Shown piece after piece: positions 28,148-34,763 of a DNA stretch of 64,000 bases. The notes beneath the pieces were generated by a model. The model was not told the DNA's origin. It ran no database searches and worked only from the letters and a program-made list of their open reading frames with translations. Origin of the DNA: Alteromonas aestuariivivens. GTDB taxonomy: Bacteria; Pseudomonadota; Gammaproteobacteria; Enterobacterales; Alteromonadaceae. Every line of letters begins with the position of its first letter. Position 1 is the stretch's first letter. Location: the NCBI RefSeq assembly GCF_003367475.1, contig NZ_QRHA01000006.1, forward strand, positions 62,001 through 126,000, in the 5' to 3' direction. Position numbers and translations under genes: made by a program.

Positions 28148-28179
28148 CTGGTGAATAAATCACCAGTCTCTGCTATACT
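28148..28179 (+). promoter_or_regulatory. Promoter with overlapping inverted-repeat operator for the CsgD-like gene
   Basis: The extended -10 TGCTATACT (28171-28179) is preceded at 17-base spacing by a weak -35 (GTGAAT, 28151-28156). CTGGTGAATAAATCACCAG (28148-28166), a perfect 7-bp inverted repeat with a 5-base centre, covers the -35. A dimeric regulator bound there would control transcription; which one is unknown. Confidence 0.55.
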
Positions 28180-28263
28180 CCCGTTCTAACCTTATTACCC
28201 TAATGAATATGCATTCCGCTGGTCTGGCCCTCAGAAACCTCAGGCCTGAACCGGTAATGCCGT

Positions 28264-28304
28264 ACAGGAAGTACAGGATGGAATAATCTTTTTACCACGG
28301 AGGG
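28264..28304 (+). promoter_or_regulatory. Possible CsrA-binding leader with SD
   Basis: The leader just before the ATG has two tandem ACAGGA motifs (28264-28269 and 28273-28278, the second within GTACAGGATG) and a third GGA inside the SD (ACGGAGGG). GGA repeats including the SD are the usual arrangement of CsrA/RsmA targets. This is inference from motifs only. Confidence 0.4.
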
Positions 28305-28309
28305 TAAAA

Positions 28310-29002
28310 ATGGGTGAGCCGTTAAACACTTCTCAAATTTACTTGGTCACCAAGCAAAAGCTCTCCCTGGGGCCAGATGATGCTTCCCAGGCAGCCGTTT
28401 TCGCACATCTGCTCAAAACCTGTAACTTTGATTTTAAACGCTTGCAGAGTGCCAGACATTTGCCGCAAACCAGTGGGCAGGACCTGATTTTCTTCGATGC
28501 AGAAATGGAAACTCAGGTGTTGAGTGTGTTTTTCCGCTTTCGGGGGCCTGCAAGATGGGTTGTTTTTAATGCTCAACCAGGTTCACTGGACGAATGTGAG
28601 GCGATCATTGCCGGGTTGGACGGGGTTTTTTACGCACAAGAAGAGCCTGAATTGGTATTAAAAGGCTTGAAACGCCTGCAAAAAATGGACGTTTGGTTTA
28701 GGCGAAAATCCATTAACGCCGCACTAAGGGAGATGCGTCGTCGGGCTCGGCATTCCATCTGGTCGAAAAACAAGGGCAAGCCCGCCCCTGATTCCGCACT
28801 GCCGCTCAAACTCACCAAACGTGAGTTGTCTATCATTCAGCTGGTTTCGAAAGGGGCGCAGAATAAAGAGATCGCGGAACAGCTTCACATCAGTGTGAAT
28901 ACGGTGAAAACACATATCTACAGCATTTTTCGCAAAACAGAATCCCGCAATCGCATTGAGTTGTTATCCTGGTGTCAGGACTACATCAATGAATTTATAT
29001 GA
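28310..29002 (+). CDS. CsgD-like LuxR-family transcriptional regulator
   Basis: A 230-residue regulator. The C-terminal LuxR/FixJ helix-turn-helix (about residues 165-225) reads LTKRELSIIQLVSKGAQNKE, then IAEQLHISVNTVKTH. The N-terminal part is receiver-like but lacks the canonical phosphorylation residues. Its DGVFYAQEEPELVLKGLKRL, then WFRRK, closely parallel GVFYSMEDQERVVNGL in E. coli CsgD. CsgD controls curli and biofilm matrix, so a surface or matrix role is suggested. No csgBAC genes are in the window. GGAGGG lies five bases before the ATG. A long leader with a palindromic operator precedes it. Confidence 0.8.
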   Translation: MGEPLNTSQIYLVTKQKLSLGPDDASQAAVFAHLLKTCNFDFKRLQSARHLPQTSGQDLIFFDAEMETQVLSVFFRFRGPARWVVFNAQPGSLDECEAIIAGLDGVFYAQEEPELVLKGLKRLQKMDVWFRRKSINAALREMRRRARHSIWSKNKGKPAPDSALPLKLTKRELSIIQLVSKGAQNKEIAEQLHISVNTVKTHIYSIFRKTESRNRIELLSWCQDYINEFI

Positions 29003-29832
29003 AGTAGGTGGATGACGTTATCCTGAGCACGATTTCATCTGGCAACATCAGATAATAGTTAGCATTTCTCCACACGCCGCGCCTTGAGATTACACCACAC
29101 CTTGAGAAAGTGAACCGCCAGCAGGTACCTCAGCTACTGGCGATTAAACTGCCCGGAAGAGCTTTACAGCTGAAGCTGAAATTTCTCTTCCAAAAAGAAG
29201 AAAAAGCCAACTATGGCCTGACGAGAGGGGAAATGTGCAGTACCTTCAACAACGCAGGTGGCCGGGCAGGCGTCCCAGCTGATACCATTGATGTCTTCGA
29301 CTCTGGCACCTACAAACTATAGGTGCGGCGCACGGGATTCTCCATCGTCACTAATTGGTATTTTTCGCGGAATTATAAAGCTCCAAAGTTGTGGCTTAAC
29401 AATAAAGTTGTAATTTCATCACCCGTGTTGGACAGTTTTTTCAAACTGTGCCAAACCTTTAGAGCAATTGTCCTTTCATGAATATGCCCGGACGGAGTAT
29501 CCGGGCAGATAGTACGGACCAAATGGATCTTTGGTTAAGAGCACCTCAGGGATTGAGGATACGGCTTGTTAACAAGCTAAATCTGTCTTCTACCCTCCTG
29601 AATTTACCTCATCCTGCTAAGAGACAGTGATGGGTGTACCTTTGTCTTGATACCAGTCATCCCCCGGTCTCGATGGGGTCTGTTGCCCGGATTTTGAACA
29701 TTGCTGTAAATGCCGGTGCTAGATAATGCAGTGCGATATCACTAACAAACAACAGGCTATATGGACGAACAGCCTGATAATCGTGCCCCGGAGATCAGGG
29801 GCTTTATTAAATCCAAACTACGGACCACCCAA
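29003..29832 (+). other. Structured 830-base gap before the subtilase gene
   Basis: This gap has no confidently recognised gene, only one weak small frame. It carries a run of local inverted repeats. GCCCGGA pairs with TCCGGGC (29486-29506). ACCAAA pairs with TTTGGT (29518-29535), and CCTCA with TGAGG (29544-29558). GCTTGTTAACAAGC (29564-29577) is self-complementary. Three consecutive stem-loops within 60 bases suggest a folded leader or small RNA. I checked for a c-di-GMP riboswitch pattern and did not see one. Confidence 0.45.
29110..29322 (+). CDS. Small hypothetical ORF or gene remnant
   Basis: A GTG-started frame of 70 codons with codon choice like real genes here (many GGC, GCC, CTG, ACC). 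The frame stays open upstream to 29059. The product is basic at the start and ends DVFDSGTYKL. I recognise no family, see no signal peptide, and find no strong SD. It may be a decayed gene or chance. Confidence 0.2.
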   Translation: MNRQQVPQLLAIKLPGRALQLKLKFLFQKEEKANYGLTRGEMCSTFNNAGGRAGVPADTIDVFDSGTYKL

Positions 29833-32322
29833 ATGAAATTCAGATATTCCTTACTTTCCATGGCCCTGCTTCCGCTAGCCGGCGGAGCAAATGCTGTGAC
29901 AAGCCCGGATTACATTCCGGATACGGTATTGGTGGTATACAACGAGGGGGTCAGCCAGCTTGACAGGCAGGCAGTCAGGCAGCAGGTGAACGCGAGCATT
30001 GCTGACAACGACGGCAACGAAAAAGACGATCGTTACCAGCGGCTTATGGATGGCAGAATCGCACGTTTTAAACTGGACTCGATGACCGTCGATGAAGCGA
30101 TAAAAAAATTGCAGGCCAATCCGGCAGTAAAACACGTGGAACCCGATTACATTGTATCAGCCGATTACATTCCCAACGACCCAAGCTTTGGTGAATTGTG
30201 GGGCTTGCACAATACCGGCCAGTCGGGAGGTACGCCCGATGCTGACATAGACGCAGTGGAAGCCTGGGACCAAAGCACCGGATCACGGGATGTTGTGGTT
30301 GCGGTTATCGACACCGGTATCGATTACAATCATTCCGACCTGACCAATAACATGTGGCGAAACCCCGGCGAAATACCGGGTAACGGTGTTGATGATGACG
30401 GAAACGGGTATATCGATGACATTTATGGGATTGATACGGTTAATTTTGATAGCGACCCGTTCGATGATCACAGTCATGGTACCCATGTAGCTGGAACCAT
30501 CGGCGCGCAGGGAGATAACAGTGCTGGGGTGGTTGGTGTAAACCACCGGGTATCCATGCTGGCATGTAAGTTTCTGGGGGCTGACGGGTATGGCTCCACC
30601 TCCGGTGCCATTGAATGCGTTGACTATATGGTGGCTTTGAAGCAGGCAGGCGTGAACCTGAAAGCCCTGAACAACAGCTGGGGTGGAGGCGGATACAGCG
30701 CGGCTCTGGAAATGGCCATTGAGGCTGCCGCCGATGAAGACATTCTGTTTGTTGCTGCAGCGGGAAACAGTGGCAGTAACAATGACTCGTTTCCCCATTA
30801 TCCATCCAGCTATGAAACTGCCAATGTTCTTGCGGTGGCCAGTATCAACAGAAATGACGGAGATTCCGGCTATTCCTACGGTCCTACCAGCGTTGATATG
30901 GGGGCACCCGGCTCGGTGATTCTGTCCACAGTGCCAGGCAACAACTACGCATATTACTCCGGAACCTCCATGGCAACTCCCCACGTAACCGGGGCCGCGG
31001 CGCTAGTGTGGTCCGTAAATATGGATTTAACTGCGCTGGAAGTAAAAGAAATTCTGATGGACAGCGGAGACCCAAATACCTTCCTTGCTTCCCGCACTGT
31101 GTCTGGTAAACGTCTGAACGTTAACAACGCCCTGAATGAGGCCGACCCGACGCCAGGCTTCCGGCTGGGGCAGCTGACTTTCCCGGAACCGATTTCGGTT
31201 GGCAATACCATGGTTGTTGAATTTGAGCTATCTGGTATTGCGGGCTGGGAAGGCTGGACCCGGCTTGGCCTGGACAGCCCGATACCGGAGGCATACCTGA
31301 GCCGGCGTGGGGTTGGGGTAGGGCAGCGCTTTACATTGAATATTCCCACCACGGAAGACACTCCCTGGGGGCCTTACACGTTCGGAATATTGGCAGTTAA
31401 CGGTGACTTGCGGCATGAAATTATGGTTAATGTGGAATTTCTGCCAGCCGGCCTGATGCGTTATTCGTACGAAAACGATGACGACATTGATATTCCTGAA
31501 TACATACCGGAAGGCATTTTCTCTACCATTCATGTGCCTGATGCCGGAACCGTATTTGATACAGAAGTGTACGTGGATATTCAGCATACCTGGATTGGCG
31601 ATCTGATCGTGACGCTAACTTCACCATCCGGCACTGAGTACATCATGCATAACCGGGAAGGAGGCTCTGACGATGACATAATGCGCTCTTACACTACGGA
31701 TTTGTTCAATGGCGAACAAATACAGGGTGACTGGGTATTGTCAGTGTCTGATCATGCTTACCTGGATTATGGAATGTTGCGTTACTGGTCGCTGGATATT
31801 GACGTACTGCCAGACGATATGGAAAACGCGCCTCCTGAAGCCAGCTTCCGTTATTCCACCCGTGATACAGGTGCCAGATTTGTGGATACCAGTACCGACC
31901 CTGATGACGACATTGTAAGCTGGTTGTGGGATTTTGGCGACGGCACTACCAGTACCAACCCTGTTGTAATCCATCGATATGCTTCTTCAGGCCTGTACGA
32001 TGTAACATTGCAGGTGACCGATTCCGCCGGTAATACCGACTCCCATACTTCGAGTGTGCAAATAGGTGATGTAACGGTTATCGATGCCAGAATTGTGCGC
32101 TATAACCTCTCAGCCCGTGGCGTTCTCAGGGTAGAGCTGGCCTGGTCCGGCAGCGATGCCAGTACAATCTACATAAACCGCAACGGTGAGCGGGTTGCGA
32201 CCATCGGCAACTACGGTCTTTACCGGGAAGCGTTACAAAATGTGCGCCGTGGCAGCAGACAGGTGTACCAGGTTTGCGACAGCAACGGAGCCTGTTCCGA
32301 AGAATTGGTAATAAACCTGTAA
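29833..32322 (+). CDS. Secreted S8 subtilisin-like protease with P domain and PKD domain
   Basis: An 829-residue exported serine protease. ATG 29833 gives a signal peptide ending AGGANA; an in-frame ATG at 29761 would bury it. An I9-like propeptide follows (about residues 30-115, ending HVEPDYIV). The triad is Asp160 (VIDTGIDYNHSD), His215 (HGTHVAG) and Ser379 (GTSMATPH), with the oxyanion Asn in AAAGNSG. A proprotein-convertase P domain follows (about 545-665) and then a PKD domain (WDFGDGTTSTNP). It probably digests extracellular protein, with the C-terminal modules aiding secretion or binding. A terminator follows; the structured gap precedes it. Confidence 0.9.
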   Translation: MKFRYSLLSMALLPLAGGANAVTSPDYIPDTVLVVYNEGVSQLDRQAVRQQVNASIADNDGNEKDDRYQRLMDGRIARFKLDSMTVDEAIKKLQANPAVKHVEPDYIVSADYIPNDPSFGELWGLHNTGQSGGTPDADIDAVEAWDQSTGSRDVVVAVIDTGIDYNHSDLTNNMWRNPGEIPGNGVDDDGNGYIDDIYGIDTVNFDSDPFDDHSHGTHVAGTIGAQGDNSAGVVGVNHRVSMLACKFLGADGYGSTSGAIECVDYMVALKQAGVNLKALNNSWGGGGYSAALEMAIEAAADEDILFVAAAGNSGSNNDSFPHYPSSYETANVLAVASINRNDGDSGYSYGPTSVDMGAPGSVILSTVPGNNYAYYSGTSMATPHVTGAAALVWSVNMDLTALEVKEILMDSGDPNTFLASRTVSGKRLNVNNALNEADPTPGFRLGQLTFPEPISVGNTMVVEFELSGIAGWEGWTRLGLDSPIPEAYLSRRGVGVGQRFTLNIPTTEDTPWGPYTFGILAVNGDLRHEIMVNVEFLPAGLMRYSYENDDDIDIPEYIPEGIFSTIHVPDAGTVFDTEVYVDIQHTWIGDLIVTLTSPSGTEYIMHNREGGSDDDIMRSYTTDLFNGEQIQGDWVLSVSDHAYLDYGMLRYWSLDIDVLPDDMENAPPEASFRYSTRDTGARFVDTSTDPDDDIVSWLWDFGDGTTSTNPVVIHRYASSGLYDVTLQVTDSAGNTDSHTSSVQIGDVTVIDARIVRYNLSARGVLRVELAWSGSDASTIYINRNGERVATIGNYGLYREALQNVRRGSRQVYQVCDSNGACSEELVINL

Positions 32323-32327
32323 CCAAT

Positions 32328-32368
32328 ATGGCCTGCCATCAGGGAACACCTGCGGCAGGCCATGTTTT
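32328..32368 (+). terminator. Terminator after the subtilase gene
   Basis: ATGGCCTGCC (32328-32337) pairs perfectly with GGCAGGCCAT (32354-32363), followed by GTTTT. A clear Rho-independent terminator six bases past the stop. Confidence 0.8.
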
Positions 32369-32471
32369 CCACTTGTGGCTTTTGCATTCACTCGAGATAA
32401 GGCAAAGGTCAATACATCACTCCCTTTAGACAGATTTTCTGAACGGTTCTGATACAGACAAGGATATTGAT

Positions 32472-33140
32472 ATGCCAGATCCAGCGATAACTGCCGCGTT
32501 AATTACTTCAGCATCTAGTGTTGCCACTACCGCAATAAGCCAATCCCTCAAATCACCGAGTTCTGGCGAGATGGCGGGCTCTATTGAAAACGAATCATTT
32601 TCTGAATGGGTATTGTGGTACACCTACATGGACACCGGTACGCCCAACCCAGGGATGTCTGAATCTACTCTGGACGCGCTTCCAACGCCGCAGGCGGAAT
32701 ACGAAGCTTGGAAGTTGTCTGGTGACGTACCCAAGGATGTGCCTGCATCCGATTTGCTGCCGAATGTGGATGATTTGAGTGACGCAGTATCGCTTCTGTT
32801 AACCCGTTGGATAGACCAGGTTAAAATTTCGGGAACACGATGGGATACATTTTTGTTAACTGATAATCCAGAATACGTTGCCGTATACCATGATGCCCAT
32901 AAAAAATATGCGATTGCCATTGTAGTTGATAATCCTGAAGTTGGGCCCAAATGGTGTGGTGCTATCGTGCATACCTATGGTTGGATGAAAGGATCTAAGA
33001 GAGATGAACTCGCACAGCATTGTATAAAGCATCACAAAAATTTGGGGCATACGGTATATTTGACGGAGGGGGAATTCTGCAACAGCTTGTTATGGCCCCT
33101 TTCAATGCAAAGTTGTTTGTGGGAGAACCTCGTCTTTTAA
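32472..33140 (+). CDS. Hypothetical orphan protein
   Basis: A 222-residue protein I do not recognise. AAGGA lies eight bases before the ATG, so it looks translated. There is no signal peptide or membrane helix. The N-terminus is Ala/Ser/Thr-rich. The middle and end look globular, with WIDQVKISGTRWDTF, EYVAVYHDAHKKYAIAIV, and a Cys/His-containing tail (WCGAIVHTY, HCIKHH, EFCNSL). The coding region is visibly A+T-richer than the neighbouring protease and flavoprotein genes, which suggests recent acquisition. It stands alone, with a terminator upstream and a new promoter downstream. An effector or immunity-like role cannot be excluded. Confidence 0.6.
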   Translation: MPDPAITAALITSASSVATTAISQSLKSPSSGEMAGSIENESFSEWVLWYTYMDTGTPNPGMSESTLDALPTPQAEYEAWKLSGDVPKDVPASDLLPNVDDLSDAVSLLLTRWIDQVKISGTRWDTFLLTDNPEYVAVYHDAHKKYAIAIVVDNPEVGPKWCGAIVHTYGWMKGSKRDELAQHCIKHHKNLGHTVYLTEGEFCNSLLWPLSMQSCLWENLVF

Positions 33141-33190
33141 AATCAAAAGTAATTAATACCCTGCTCTGCCACTATGCAAGGTTTAAAGCG

Positions 33191-33219
33191 TAGTCCCCTG
33201 AGCCTTAACCCCGTATAAT
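33191..33219 (+). promoter_or_regulatory. Promoter upstream of the flavoprotein gene
   Basis: A perfect TATAAT (33214-33219) with TAGTCC 17 bases upstream (33191-33196) lies 30 bases before the GTG start. Confidence 0.5.
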
Positions 33220-33248
33220 CCGCTATCGATTAAGTCAGGGGAAAGTGC

Positions 33249-34430
33249 GTGATCCAACGTGATGTGATTATTATTGGTGCCGGTGCGGCGGGCTTATTCT
33301 GTGCTGCCGAGGCTGGCAAGCGAGGGCGCTCGGTAGAAGTACTGGATCACGCCAAAAAAGTTGGCCGTAAAATTCTGATGTCCGGGGGCGGGCGCTGCAA
33401 TTTCACCAATATGTATGCCGCACCGGAAAACTTCCTCTCCAACAACCCTCATTTTTGTAAATCGGCATTGAGCCGCTATACCCAATGGGATTTCATATCA
33501 CTGGTGGCGGAATACGGAATCGCCTACCACGAAAAAACACTGGGCCAGTTGTTTTGCGACAATTCGGCAGCAGATATCGTTGATATGCTGCTTGCCGAAT
33601 GCACGAAATACTCCGCCACCATTACCACCCAGTGTGAAATTTTTCAGGTTGAAAAATCGACGCAAGGCTATCTGCTCAGCACATCGAAAGGGGAATATCA
33701 GTGCCAGTCGCTGGTGGTTGCGACAGGCGGGCTGAGTTTACCCAAGCTCGGTGCAACGCCCTTTGGTTACAAACTGGCTGAGCAATTCGGCCTCAAGGTG
33801 CTGCCAACCCGAGCCGGGTTGGTACCATTTACCCTGCATGATGAGGACAAGCAAGCCCTGGCTGATTTAAGCGGGATTGCTGTGGATGTCAGCGCAGGTT
33901 GCCAAAATACCCATTTCAGGGAAGCGATGCTGTTTACGCACCGGGGGCTGAGCGGCCCGGCGATTTTGCAGATTTCCTCTTACTGGCAGCCAGGCGAAGA
34001 GGTAGAAATCGATCTCCAACCGGCTTTTTCAATAGGCGATAACCTGCTGCAGGCAAAAAAAGAGAATCCGGATTCTCATATTTCCACCTGCCTTGCAAAG
34101 CACTATCCCAAACGCTTGGTGCAGGTATTCATGGAGCGTAATCAATGGCCAAATGTTCCGGTTAAGCAGTTGAATGAAAAACAGATATCTGAAATAGATC
34201 AACACTTTTCTGGCTGGACAATCAAACCAAATGGCACAGAAGGCTACCGAACAGCCGAAGTGACCCTGGGGGGAGTCGACACCAATGAGCTATCGTCAAA
34301 AACCATGATGGCCAAAAATGTAGAAGGCTTATTCTTTATTGGTGAAGTGGTGGATGTGACAGGCTGGTTGGGCGGCTACAATTTTCAGTGGGCATGGAGC
34401 AGTGCCTGGGCAGCAGCCCAAGCAGTTTGA
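33249..34430 (+). CDS. HI0933/YhiN-family NAD(P)/FAD-dependent oxidoreductase
   Basis: A 393-residue flavoprotein of the BaiN/YhiN family. The Rossmann FAD site is VIIIGAGAAGLFCAAEAGKRG (about residues 6-26). The family-specific KVGRKILMSGGGRCNFTN, VVATGGLSLPKLGATPFGY and FTHRGLSGPAILQISSYW follow. The C-terminal flavin-contact region is FFIGEVVDVTGWLGGYNFQW. It starts at GTG with AGGGGA upstream. Relatives are annotated as aminoacetone oxidase-like or, in gut bacteria, as a bile-acid-modifying reductase; the real substrate here is unknown. Confidence 0.88.
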   Translation: MIQRDVIIIGAGAAGLFCAAEAGKRGRSVEVLDHAKKVGRKILMSGGGRCNFTNMYAAPENFLSNNPHFCKSALSRYTQWDFISLVAEYGIAYHEKTLGQLFCDNSAADIVDMLLAECTKYSATITTQCEIFQVEKSTQGYLLSTSKGEYQCQSLVVATGGLSLPKLGATPFGYKLAEQFGLKVLPTRAGLVPFTLHDEDKQALADLSGIAVDVSAGCQNTHFREAMLFTHRGLSGPAILQISSYWQPGEEVEIDLQPAFSIGDNLLQAKKENPDSHISTCLAKHYPKRLVQVFMERNQWPNVPVKQLNEKQISEIDQHFSGWTIKPNGTEGYRTAEVTLGGVDTNELSSKTMMAKNVEGLFFIGEVVDVTGWLGGYNFQWAWSSAWAAAQAV

Positions 34431-34763
34431 TTGTTTTTTCGATGGAAAATGAAGACAGCTTTAGTTAAATAGATGCCTATAAACACTAATGGTAGCCTAA
34501 ATCTGCCCGATATCGGCGATATAAGATCAGGCATCCTGAGGCTTGATCGCAAAATTCAGACAGATAAAACAGCCTGCTGACTCGGGAACCAATTGCCGTC
34601 TCTGCAAATATCTGGCGTTACCTGATCTTCCCCGCTCTTTTCACCGCCAGCAAAATAATATGAGATAAAACCCGTATTCCTCTCACTACGTAATCAAGCT
34701 GCTTTTATCTTCATACTGCTTTTACTTTCTCTACTACTTTTACCCTCATTATGGACCGTGACC
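34431..34763 (+). other. 333-base gap with palindromes and pyrimidine-rich tract
   Basis: No gene seen. It contains the palindrome CCGATATCGG (34507-34516) and an imperfect hairpin with GATC arms at about 34526-34549. A pyrimidine-rich stretch at about 34699-34750 carries two near-copies of CTGCTTTTAYYTT (34699-34711 and 34716-34728) just before the start of the next gene. No clear SD or promoter stands out. Confidence 0.4.

Noticed and set aside
29486..29640. Cyclic di-GMP riboswitch upstream of the subtilase
   Set aside because: Stem-loops are present, but I could not find the conserved GEMM core around them.
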